Assembly: GCA_038229915.1 (NCBI GenBank)
Contig: JBBRNY010000025.1
Span: forward strand, 1-30,397
DNA length: 30,397 nt
Reading direction: 5' to 3'
Source: JAFDZW01 sp038229915
Lineage (GTDB): Bacteria > Bacteroidota > Ignavibacteria > Palsa-1295
This document shows positions 7,489 to 14,827 of this stretch, one piece after another; the first letter of the stretch is position 1, and the number at the start of each line of letters is the position of its first letter. The notes beneath the pieces were generated by a model that saw nothing but the letters and a program-made list of their open reading frames with translations, ran no database searches and had not been told where the DNA came from. The translations under genes were made by a program, and so were the position numbers.

Positions 7489-7923
7489 ATGGCATTGTAT
7501 AGGCAGCAACATAACAATCAAAAAACAACAAGGGAAGTCACTCATCTTATGAGCCCAGCTCAATCGATAGCACGGTCTCGAGAGGGTATTACTTTCCCCC
7601 AGATGGATAAGATCGTCAAAGAAGCAGGGTTTAGTCTTGCTTATTGGGCGAAATACTTGCATTTGTCCGAGCGTTCACTCCAACGATATTTTAAAGAAAA
7701 AAAGACTTTTGAACTTCCGCAGGCAGAGCGAATCTTCGAGATAGAATCACTCTTTGTTCTTGGTAATCAGGTTTTTGGTGATACTTCAAAATTTAGACAG
7801 TGGCTCCAGCGTCCAAGTGTAGCGCTCGGAGGTCAAGAGCCTGTTAGTTTCTTTGATACTTCTGAAGGAATTCGCTTGATCTCTGCCGAGCTACATCGAA
7901 TAGAGCACGGTATCTTTGCATGA
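7489..7923 (+). CDS. Antitoxin, Xre/MbcA/ParS family
   Basis: Neutralises the RES toxin encoded next to it and probably represses the operon. Two parts are visible in 144 residues: an Xre-like helix-turn-helix (about 37-70, including AYWAKYLHLSERSLQRYF) and the C-terminal MbcA/ParS/Xre toxin-binding domain (about 88-144, with VFGDTSKFRQWL and LGGQEPVSFFDTSEGIRLI). The stop overlaps the toxin start by four bases (ATGA), the usual translational coupling for antitoxin-first modules. The N-terminal 20 residues are poorly structured, and a later start at M21 is possible. The palindrome at 7463 is a likely operator. Confidence 0.9.
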   Translation: MALYRQQHNNQKTTREVTHLMSPAQSIARSREGITFPQMDKIVKEAGFSLAYWAKYLHLSERSLQRYFKEKKTFELPQAERIFEIESLFVLGNQVFGDTSKFRQWLQRPSVALGGQEPVSFFDTSEGIRLISAELHRIEHGIFA

Positions 7924-8378
7924 TCGTTTATCGTCTGTCCAAATCGCGTTACAAGAATGACCTTTCCGGTAATGGGGCAAAATTGTATGGCGGGCGTTGG
8001 AATTCAGAAGGTATCCCAATGATATATGCTTCCGGTTCGGTTTCACTTTGCATATTGGAATATCTTGTACACGTTTCAGTAGATCTATTACCTTCCGATC
8101 TTGAGTTAATGCATCTCGAAATCCCTAAAGCTTCAATGATTAAGCATCTCCCAAGCAAGAAGCTTCCGAAGGATTGGCAAGAATATCCATTCCCTCATTC
8201 GACAAGAAGTGTTGGAGATGAATTTATCCAAAAAAATAAAGCCCTTGTGCTCAAAGTGCCATCGGTAATAGTGCCCAATGAATCTAACTATCTTATTAAC
8301 CCATTGCATAAGGATGCAAAAAGCATTAAAATCGTCCATTCGGAAGCATTTCAATTCGATCTTCGCTTACTTCAGTGA
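7920..8378 (+). CDS. RES-domain toxin (NAD+ degrading)
   Basis: A RES-family toxin of 152 residues, named for conserved Arg, Glu and Ser. Here these are R26 in YGGRWNSEG, E47 in ILEYLV and S115 in PSVIVPNESNYLINP. Characterised members (MbcT, PP_2434) deplete NAD+ by phosphorolysis or hydrolysis, stopping growth. The protein is full length, and all three signature blocks including LINPLH are intact, so it is probably active. It overlaps the antitoxin gene by four bases. No other toxin, transposase or integrase is nearby; the module sits between housekeeping genes. Confidence 0.92.
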   Translation: MIVYRLSKSRYKNDLSGNGAKLYGGRWNSEGIPMIYASGSVSLCILEYLVHVSVDLLPSDLELMHLEIPKASMIKHLPSKKLPKDWQEYPFPHSTRSVGDEFIQKNKALVLKVPSVIVPNESNYLINPLHKDAKSIKIVHSEAFQFDLRLLQ

Positions 8379-8395
8379 GCTTCACAACGGAGTAT

Positions 8396-8429
8396 TTTGT
8401 CACGAAGCGCATTCTCTTTCGTAACTTTG
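8396..8429 (+). promoter_or_regulatory. Bacteroidota-type promoter (TTTG, 22-bp gap, TAACTTTG)
   Basis: A -33 TTTG (8396-8399) and a perfect -7 TAACTTTG (8422-8429) with 22-base spacing. The -7 box ends 5 bases before the ATG at 8435, so the message would be leaderless or nearly so. Confidence 0.6.
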
Positions 8430-8434
8430 CATAA

Positions 8435-8869
8435 ATGCTATTTCGTAAGAAAGTCATAGAGGCGGTTGCCGAGGTGCTCGAGGGCGTAGTTATTGCTTCG
8501 TCTTCGGTGTTTGTCTTTGGCGCAGGGTCTAAGAAAAAAGCCGGCGAATTGCCGCTGGTTCAGCTGTTGCTTGCCGAACCGCGTGGCAAAGCCCCGACGG
8601 TGCAGATCAATTCAGCACTCGGAATTGTCGAGTTATCGGCAGTCGAAGAGGTGCATATCTCCGAGGCTACTCGCGAAGCCGCATTCATTGCCAAAGCCGG
8701 AGCAGGGAAGATCACGATCGTCACTGTCAGCTCTACGGGCGTACTCCAAGTCTATAGTAATATCTCCCGTTCTATTGCCTCACGCGAATTTGCCAAAATT
8801 ACCAGCGAAGAGCTTCGCGCAGCAATTGCGCTCAAGGTCTTTACCGAAGGCGGAAAGAAGTTTGAGTAA
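8435..8869 (+). CDS. Hypothetical protein
   Basis: I do not recognise the family. The 144-residue product has an amphipathic N-terminal helix (RKKVIEAVAEVLEGVVIASSS), a central beta-rich part with TVQINSALGIVELSAVEEVHIS and KITIVTVSSTGVLQVYSNI, and a C-terminal helix (SEELRAAIALKVFTEGG). There is no signal peptide or membrane segment, so it is probably cytoplasmic. Alternating hydrophobic strands and codon use like its neighbours argue it is a real gene. A full promoter lies directly upstream. It is followed 45 bases later by ybeY and may be co-transcribed with ybeY and smg. Confidence 0.7.
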   Translation: MLFRKKVIEAVAEVLEGVVIASSSVFVFGAGSKKKAGELPLVQLLLAEPRGKAPTVQINSALGIVELSAVEEVHISEATREAAFIAKAGAGKITIVTVSSTGVLQVYSNISRSIASREFAKITSEELRAAIALKVFTEGGKKFE

Positions 8870-8914
8870 GTATTGGTGACTCATGCCAATAATCGTCGCT
8901 TATAATAACTATCG

Positions 8915-9379
8915 ATGAAGTTCGCTTTCCATCTGTTTGCGACCGATGCTGTAAAAAAGCTTGACCCATCGTGGAAGAAGCTCGAACCGTTGCTAAAATT
9001 TGCCGCAGAACGGGTCTTGCTCGAGGAGCTCGAGCAGGTCAAAAAATTCTCTCTGAATGTCATCCTCCAATCCGACGAAGAGCTTCGTGAACTGAACATC
9101 AAAGCGCTCAATCACGACTATTACACCGATATTTTGACATTTGAGATCGACCAATCGGCGCATATGCTGAGCGCCGAATTGTATATAAGCCTCGAGCGGG
9201 CACAAGAAAATGCCCTACGCTTTAAGGTGCTCAGTCGGAACGAACTCGTTCGTCTTGTCATTCACGGTATGCTGCATCTTGCGGGCTTTAACGATAAGCT
9301 CGCCGCTGATAAGAAACGAATGCAACGCAGGGAGCGTTATTTTTTAGCGATAGTAACTAAACAGCATATTATAGAATAA
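8915..9379 (+). CDS. ybeY: Endoribonuclease YbeY, 16S rRNA maturation
   Basis: Metal-dependent RNase family acting in 16S rRNA 3' processing and ribosome quality control. The metal motif is HGMLHLAGFND (H117, H121, D127). The third position is His in E. coli (HGxLHLxGYDH) but Asp here, a variant I recall from Bacteroidota homologues. The second family block, TDILTFEID (71-79), corresponds to TDVLSFP. Length of 154 is typical. It lies between an unknown gene and smg; the ybeY stop is 18 bases before the smg ATG at 9398, suggesting one transcript. Confidence 0.93.
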   Translation: MKFAFHLFATDAVKKLDPSWKKLEPLLKFAAERVLLEELEQVKKFSLNVILQSDEELRELNIKALNHDYYTDILTFEIDQSAHMLSAELYISLERAQENALRFKVLSRNELVRLVIHGMLHLAGFNDKLAADKKRMQRRERYFLAIVTKQHIIE

Positions 9380-9397
9380 TTGTTAACACTTCAACGA

Positions 9398-9916
9398 ATG
9401 AAAACTGAGGGTGCGAGCGCTAAAAACTCCGAAGGAGTTGGACGCGTAATGGAGATCGTGTTGTATCTCGTGGGTGAGATGCGACGCAATAAATTGTTAG
9501 CCGATATTGATCTGGGCAAGCTGACAGCCAGAGGCTATAGCGAAAGCGAGGTCTCGACGGCATTTACCTGGTTGGTGGACAAGATCATGGTCACCGGTAT
9601 GCAGGCAGAACTCACTCCAGTTGCCGCACAAAAGTCTTTTGAGACCAAAGGCAGAGCCCCATTTAGAGTGTATCATGAGCTTGAATTGGCTATCCTTGCC
9701 CCCGATGCACGCGGTTATTTGCTTCAGCTTCGCGAGCTTGGGCTGATGAAGGATACCGAGTTGGAATTATTGCTTGATAGGCTCTGGTTAGTCGGAGCGC
9801 AGAATGTTTCTTTGGTGGATGTGCGTGACTTAGCGGCATCAATGATCTTCGATTTTAACGATTCTTCGAGAATGGGCAGCCGGATGATGCTGTCGCTTAC
9901 CGATAGGGTGCAGTAG
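9398..9916 (+). CDS. smg: Smg family protein (DUF494)
   Basis: Matches the Smg/DUF494 family in its conserved opening (MEIVLYLVGEM, cf. family 'vLmYLfE') and in the block LTARGYSESEVSTAFTWL, with a C-terminal LLDRLWLVGAQNVSLVDVRDL segment. Molecular function is unknown. In E. coli smg lies near dprA and a topA-like zinc-finger gene, and here it directly precedes topA, so the association with DNA uptake/topology genes is kept. ATG 9398 gives 172 residues; ATG 9449 gives 155 residues, closer to the family length, and is a real alternative. A strong hairpin follows. Confidence 0.85.
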   Translation: MKTEGASAKNSEGVGRVMEIVLYLVGEMRRNKLLADIDLGKLTARGYSESEVSTAFTWLVDKIMVTGMQAELTPVAAQKSFETKGRAPFRVYHELELAILAPDARGYLLQLRELGLMKDTELELLLDRLWLVGAQNVSLVDVRDLAASMIFDFNDSSRMGSRMMLSLTDRVQ

Positions 9917-9945
9917 ATCGTTCGTATATTTATACTTAGGAGCTT

Positions 9946-9977
9946 GCGCGAGCGCTTACGAATCGTAATGCTCGCGC
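9946..9977 (+). terminator. Hairpin after smg, probable terminator
   Basis: GCGCGAGC pairs perfectly with GCTCGCGC, and inside it TTACG pairs with CGTAA around a 3-base loop, with a small internal bulge. The tail TTCGTATTTT is only moderately T-rich, so termination efficiency is uncertain. Confidence 0.6.
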
Positions 9978-9996
9978 TTCGTATTTTATGGATGTT

Positions 9997-10008
9997 TCCC
10001 GTTCGGGA
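9997..10008. promoter_or_regulatory. Perfect palindrome upstream of topA
   Basis: TCCCGTTCGGGA, a perfect 12-bp palindrome ending 21 bases before the topA ATG. It could be an operator or a small hairpin in the topA leader. A TATAAT hexamer (10021-10026) lies between it and the ATG but is too close to the start to act as a normal -10. Confidence 0.3.
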
Positions 10009-10029
10009 GACTAATTGTGTTATAATAGT

Positions 10030-12369
10030 ATGGCAAAATCATTAGTCATCGTAGAATCGCCCTCGAAGGCGAAGACGATCAATAAATATTTAGGCTCCGG
10101 CTTTCAGGTCGAGGCGTCGGTCGGGCATATCAAAGATCTGCCGAAGTCCAAACTCGGGGTCGATGTCGATAACGGCTTCGAACCGCAGTATGTGACCGTC
10201 AAAGGTAAGAAAGATATTCTTGACAAACTAAAGAAGCTTTCACTGACAGCAAAAGAAGTCTTTATCGCGACCGATCCTGATCGTGAAGGCGAAGCCATTG
10301 CGTTTCATATCCTGACCGAGATCACGAAGAAGAACGAGAATCTTAAACCGAAACGAGTGCTCTTTACCGAGATCACCAAAACCGGTATTCAGGAAGCGAT
10401 GAAGCATCCGCGTGATGTCGATCGCTCGCTCTTCGAAGCGCAACAGGCGCGCCGAGTGATGGATCGTATCATTGGTTATCAGGTATCACCGATCCTTTGG
10501 AAAGCATTTGTCGGCGAGAAGATCGAGTCGCTCTCAGCCGGACGTGTGCAGACTGTTGCGTTGCGATTGATCTGCGAGCGCGAAGCCGCGATCGACCGCT
10601 TCCAACCGATCGCTTATTGGAATCTCTGGGCTGATTTTACGACACCGACCACCGAATTCCCGATCACCGCAAGACTGATCTCGGTCGATGAGATCGAATT
10701 CAAAAATCCGGAAGGAAGTTTACAAGACCTCAGCGAAGAACTTCGCGCACGTTTTATCGGCGATGAAACAACAGCCAAAGGTTATGCCGCCGAAGTAGCA
10801 AAACGCGCATATCATATTGATTCGGTAGCCAAGCGTGAAGTACGCCGCAACTCACCACCGCCATTCATTACCAGTTCTCTCCAAACTGCCGCAAGCTCAC
10901 GCTTACGTTTTAATCCGCGTAAGACGATGCGTCTTGCTCAAAAACTCTATGAAGGTATAGAGCTTGAAGATGGCTTGACCGGGTTGATCACCTATATGCG
11001 TACCGATTCGACGCGCATCTCCGATGAAGCACGTGCCAATGCTGTAAATTTCATCAAAACGAGCTACGGCGAAGAATACGTAGGTGCCGAGCGCAAACAA
11101 GCTAAGAGTAAGAACGCCCAAGAAGCCCACGAAGCAATCCGCCCGACTGATGTCAATCTGACACCGAAGAGTGTCAGAAAATTTCTCGAAGCGCAAGACA
11201 AAGATCTGGCTTCATTGTATGAGTTGATCTGGGAGCGTTTGGTCGCGAGCCAAATGGCTCCGGCTGTGTTCGATCAAACAACCGTAGAGATCGAGTCCGA
11301 CAAAGCTCCGGGCAGTGTATTCCGTTTCCGTGCTTCGGGGTCGGTACTAAAGTTTAGAGGGTATCTGCAATTATTAGACGACAGCGAAGACAAAGAAAAC
11401 GAGAAGAGCACCGAGGATGATGACAACCGTCGTCTTCCATCGGGCATCACCGAAAACCAAACAGCGCAGATCGATATTCCGAATCTCCGTTCGGCACATA
11501 CAAAAGCTCCGCCGAGGTTTTCGGAAAGTACGCTTGTCAAAGAATTGGAATCGCTCGGTATTGGGCGACCGTCAACTTACGCCTCGATCGTTGGTACGAT
11601 CCAAGAGCGAATGTATGTTGATTCGCTTGATCGCCGTCTTGCTCCGACCGATCTTGGTAAACGAGTCAATCATATTCTCATCAAAAGTTTTCCGGAAATA
11701 TTCAACGTCGATTTTACGGCTCGAATGGAAACCGAGCTTGATACGATCGCCGCAAACGAGCGCACGTATAGCAGTGTGATGAGTGATTTCTATATTCCGT
11801 TCAAAGCCGTGCTCGACCAAGTCGAGGAGCGTCTGGTCGAAGAATTGCCGAAGCAAGTATGCCCGGCATGCCAATCGACCAACACCGAGCTCAAACAAGG
11901 CTGGTTCGGGATGTTCATTGAATGTGCGAATTGCTCGAAGAAGACTTCTATTAAATCACTTAACAAACCGATACCCGAAAAAACCGGGGAAGTTTGCCCT
12001 GAGTGTCACGAAGGTGAATTGTTGATTCGTGCAAGCCGTTACGGAAAATTTATTGGTTGCAGTGCTTATCCGAAATGTAAATATACTCGCTCGGTGCCGA
12101 GCGGTATTAAATGTCCGAAGTGTAATGAGGGTGACGTTGTTAAACGCAAAGGCGGAAAACGTAATAGTACATTCTACGGATGTTCGCGCTACCCCGATTG
12201 TGATTTCTTGAGCAACGACGAAGTCTTGAATCAGGCCTGCCCATCGTGTGCAAATATTTGGATGGTACGCAAAGCAAGCCGAAAACTTGGTAAATATCTG
12301 AAATGCCCGAATTGCAAAAAAGATTTTACCGAAGAATTGATGGAGTTCACCGCCGAAGCCGAAGCATAG
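10030..12369 (+). CDS. topA: DNA topoisomerase I (type IA)
   Basis: Relaxes negative supercoils through a transient 5'-phosphotyrosyl link. Start at ATG 10030 fits the family opening MAKSLVIVESPSKAKTI; an upstream in-frame TTG at 10015 is unlikely. In the 779 residues are the TOPRIM acidic motif DPDREGE (82-88), SAGRVQTVALRLI (169-181) and the active-site region GLITYMRTDSTRIS with Y322. The C-terminus carries four Cys4 zinc-finger units: CPACQS...CANC, CPECHE...CSAYPKC, CPKCNE...CSRYPDC and CPSCAN...CPNC, one more than the three of E. coli TopA. ispF follows after 7 bases, suggesting co-transcription. Confidence 0.98.
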   Translation: MAKSLVIVESPSKAKTINKYLGSGFQVEASVGHIKDLPKSKLGVDVDNGFEPQYVTVKGKKDILDKLKKLSLTAKEVFIATDPDREGEAIAFHILTEITKKNENLKPKRVLFTEITKTGIQEAMKHPRDVDRSLFEAQQARRVMDRIIGYQVSPILWKAFVGEKIESLSAGRVQTVALRLICEREAAIDRFQPIAYWNLWADFTTPTTEFPITARLISVDEIEFKNPEGSLQDLSEELRARFIGDETTAKGYAAEVAKRAYHIDSVAKREVRRNSPPPFITSSLQTAASSRLRFNPRKTMRLAQKLYEGIELEDGLTGLITYMRTDSTRISDEARANAVNFIKTSYGEEYVGAERKQAKSKNAQEAHEAIRPTDVNLTPKSVRKFLEAQDKDLASLYELIWERLVASQMAPAVFDQTTVEIESDKAPGSVFRFRASGSVLKFRGYLQLLDDSEDKENEKSTEDDDNRRLPSGITENQTAQIDIPNLRSAHTKAPPRFSESTLVKELESLGIGRPSTYASIVGTIQERMYVDSLDRRLAPTDLGKRVNHILIKSFPEIFNVDFTARMETELDTIAANERTYSSVMSDFYIPFKAVLDQVEERLVEELPKQVCPACQSTNTELKQGWFGMFIECANCSKKTSIKSLNKPIPEKTGEVCPECHEGELLIRASRYGKFIGCSAYPKCKYTRSVPSGIKCPKCNEGDVVKRKGGKRNSTFYGCSRYPDCDFLSNDEVLNQACPSCANIWMVRKASRKLGKYLKCPNCKKDFTEELMEFTAEAEA

Positions 12370-12376
12370 CGCAACC

Positions 12377-12850
12377 ATGATCGGCTTTGGTTATGATATC
12401 CATCGTCTTGCAGCAGGCGAAAGCCTGATCTTAGGCGGTGTGCATTTTGCGGATGCGCCGCTCGGCACTGTTGCGCATTCCGATGGCGATGTGGTGCTCC
12501 ATGCGATCATAGACGCACTCCTTGGCACACTTGCTTTGGGTGATATTGGCAAACACTTCCCCGATACCGATCCTCAATATAAAAATGCGAATAGCATTGA
12601 GTTGCTTCGCGAAGTTGGCGCGATGCTCGCTTCACACAATGTAACAATTATTAATATCGACTCCACCATTGTGCTCGAACGACCAAAACTTCGGGATCAT
12701 ATTGATGGGATGCGCGAGAATGTTGCGAATGTCTTAGGGCTGAAGATCGAACAAGTTTCGATCAAAGCAACGACCAGCGAACGCATTGGTTTTGTTGGCA
12801 GAGAAGAAGGTATTGCGGCGTATGCTGTTGCGCAGGTCGAGAAAAATTAA
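12377..12850 (+). CDS. ispF: 2-C-methyl-D-erythritol 2,4-cyclodiphosphate synthase
   Basis: MEP-pathway enzyme forming MEcPP with release of CMP in isoprenoid synthesis. Zinc ligands D7 and H9 in GYDIHR and H42 are in place, with the substrate loop AHSDGDV (33-39). The segment KHFPDTDPQYKNANS and the end block TTSERIGFVGREEGIAA also match. Length of 157 is standard. The gene starts 7 bases after topA stops; no other MEP gene is adjacent. It is convergent with the MFS gene across 11 bases with no visible terminator. Confidence 0.97.
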   Translation: MIGFGYDIHRLAAGESLILGGVHFADAPLGTVAHSDGDVVLHAIIDALLGTLALGDIGKHFPDTDPQYKNANSIELLREVGAMLASHNVTIINIDSTIVLERPKLRDHIDGMRENVANVLGLKIEQVSIKATTSERIGFVGREEGIAAYAVAQVEKN

Positions 12851-12861
12851 CCTGCCTACTT

Positions 12862-14055
12862 TTAATCAACGATCACTTCTGGCTCGAGCGTCTTAAAATT
12901 TTTCTGCACCCTAAAGGCGAGCCAGAGGCCAATAGCTGCCATCACCGCGCCTGCCCAACCGATAAAATTAGGATGGATCGAACCGATGATCCAACCGCCG
13001 AGGATCGGTCCGATAATGCGGGTAAAACTTTCAATACTTGTCGAGACCCCGATCACTCCGCCTTTCTTATCAGGTGGTGCCATCTGCGACACCAAACTTG
13101 AAAGCACCACTCTCGTCACGCCCGTCCCGAACGAGAAGAACACCGCCATAACTGCAAGCTCTGCCCATGAACGCGCAAGAGCGATACCGACAAACCCGAT
13201 GATCATACCGATCAAACCAAATTTCAGGAGTGACGACTCTCCATATTTTTTCACTAACGGACGAATAACGCCACCTTGCCAGATAATACCGAGAAAGCCA
13301 ATATAGGCAAGGAAGTAGCCAACTTCGCGCTCGTTAAATTTTAGCTCGATATGAGCGAAGAGCGAGAACATCGAAACATAAAGTGAGAACGGGAGCGCAA
13401 AAAAGAAAAAGATCAAGAGCATGGTGCGAAGATCACGGATCTTAAAATAATTGATCGCTTCTTTATAAAGTCCAATTCCGCGTTTTGTTTCTGTAGCACG
13501 ATGCGCCACTGGTTCTTTAAGATAGACTATCGAAAGAATAACACTACACAATGATAGCGATGCCGCGGCGATAGCCGGAGCTGGTGCACCCCATCTTGCA
13601 AAAAGCTCGCCGCCGATCAGTGGTCCGAAAAGAAAACCCATACCAAACGCAACCCCGATCAGCCCCATGGCGCTGGCGCGATCTTTCGGTTCGGTGACAT
13701 CGGCTACGTACGCCGATGCGATGGTGATATTTCCGCCGCTAATACCGTCAACAAATCGGGAGAGGATAATGCCCCAAACAGAAGTGGCGAGACCCAGGAT
13801 AATAAACCCGATCATCGAACCGATCTGCGAGTAGATCAGCACCGGACGACGCCCATAGCGGTCGGAGAGCGACCCAAGCAACGGCGCCGCAACAAACTGA
13901 CACACTGAATAGACCGATGTCAAGAGCCCGATCATCTCTGGGCTCAGGTCAAATTGTAATGCATAAAATGGCAATAACGGTAGGATGATCGAAAAGCCCA
14001 GCAGATCGACCAAGACCACGATAAAGATCGGTATGAGCGCCTTGTTCTTAAACAT
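12862..14055 (-). CDS. MFS transporter, TetA-like drug:H+ antiporter family
   Basis: Inner-membrane protein of 397 residues with about 12 hydrophobic segments in the two-halves layout of the major facilitator superfamily. Motif A follows TM2 (GSLSDRYGRR, 61-70) and the TetA/DHA1-type motif ISGGNITIASAYVADVT follows TM4. The opening LVDLLGFSIILPLLPFYA is typical of TetA-like exporters. Substrate is unknown; drug or metabolite efflux is family-level inference. It lies 98 bases downstream of rnhB on the same strand; that gap holds only A/T-rich sequence with no perfect -7 box, so read-through from rnhB is possible. Confidence 0.9.
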   Translation of the reverse strand: MFKNKALIPIFIVVLVDLLGFSIILPLLPFYALQFDLSPEMIGLLTSVYSVCQFVAAPLLGSLSDRYGRRPVLIYSQIGSMIGFIILGLATSVWGIILSRFVDGISGGNITIASAYVADVTEPKDRASAMGLIGVAFGMGFLFGPLIGGELFARWGAPAPAIAAASLSLCSVILSIVYLKEPVAHRATETKRGIGLYKEAINYFKIRDLRTMLLIFFFFALPFSLYVSMFSLFAHIELKFNEREVGYFLAYIGFLGIIWQGGVIRPLVKKYGESSLLKFGLIGMIIGFVGIALARSWAELAVMAVFFSFGTGVTRVVLSSLVSQMAPPDKKGGVIGVSTSIESFTRIIGPILGGWIIGSIHPNFIGWAGAVMAAIGLWLAFRVQKNFKTLEPEVIVD

Positions 14056-14153
14056 CAGTCTCCGATAGCTAACGTATTGATAGTAAAATCGATAATAAAG
14101 AGCAATACATACGAAAAAATGTGGGGATTAATTCACCGCGTATATTTTCACGC

Positions 14154-14789
14154 TCAGGAAATGACTTGAAGAGATTTTAATTTAAAACTCTTACGATGGA
14201 TAGGGCAATACCCGATTCTCTCGATAGCTTCACGGTGCTCCTTTGTACCGTAGCCTTTGTTGCGATGAAAATTATATTCGGGATAGAGGTCGTGAAGCTC
14301 TTTCATTATTCGGTCGCGAGTTACTTTGGCGATGATCGATGCTGCGGCAATGCTCGGGGAAAGTGCGTCGCCATCAATAATAGTTTTGAAGGGATAGGCA
14401 AGTGTCGTGCGAAAATAATTTCCATCAACTAAGAGCATTTCGGGCTCGATCTTTTGTGAGATCGTATTTACAGCACTTGTCATTGCCCGCATCGTTGCTT
14501 GTAGAATATTGATCACATCGATCTCTTCCGGGCTGACGATACCGATACCTATTGCAATAGCTTCTTGTGTGATCGAAGCGAATAATTCTTCGCGACGTGA
14601 TTCGCTGAGTTGTTTGGAGTCGTTGACACCATAGAAATCTCGCGGTAATTTTTTATCGAGAGCAAACACTACAGCCGCCGCAACTACTGGACCTGCGAGC
14701 GGGCCACGCCCGGCTTCGTCGATGCCAACGATGCGTCTGTACCCAGTCTTCAGAAAAGAGCGTTCGTATTTCCAGGTGATCTTATTCAT
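14154..14789 (-). CDS. rnhB: Ribonuclease HII
   Basis: Cleaves the RNA strand of RNA-DNA hybrids and removes misincorporated ribonucleotides. The DEDD catalytic set is visible: D24 and E25 in GIDEAGRGPLAGP, D122 in LLVDGNY and D159 in AKVTRDRIM. The C-terminal GYGTKEH (179-185) is also standard, and the 211-residue length is normal. It lies 38 bases after the Omp85-family gene and has a perfect -7 box in that gap, so it probably has its own promoter besides read-through. Confidence 0.97.
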   Translation of the reverse strand: MNKITWKYERSFLKTGYRRIVGIDEAGRGPLAGPVVAAAVVFALDKKLPRDFYGVNDSKQLSESRREELFASITQEAIAIGIGIVSPEEIDVINILQATMRAMTSAVNTISQKIEPEMLLVDGNYFRTTLAYPFKTIIDGDALSPSIAAASIIAKVTRDRIMKELHDLYPEYNFHRNKGYGTKEHREAIERIGYCPIHRKSFKLKSLQVIS

Positions 14790-14807
14790 TGACTATAAAA
14801 TAGATTG

Positions 14808-14815
14808 CAAAATTA
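14808..14815 (-). promoter_or_regulatory. -7 box of rnhB (TAATTTTG)
   Basis: A perfect TAnnTTTG element on the minus strand, 18 bases before the rnhB ATG, in the 38-base gap after the Omp85-family gene. A TTTG lies only 13 bases further upstream, closer than usual. Confidence 0.5.
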
Positions 14816-14827
14816 CGGATGTTCAGA

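Noticed and set aside
10021..10026. TATAAT four bases before the topA ATG (and another at 8901-8906 before ybeY) as a -10 element.
   Set aside because: The implied start sites would fall inside or beyond the start codons, and no -35 hexamer is at the right distance.
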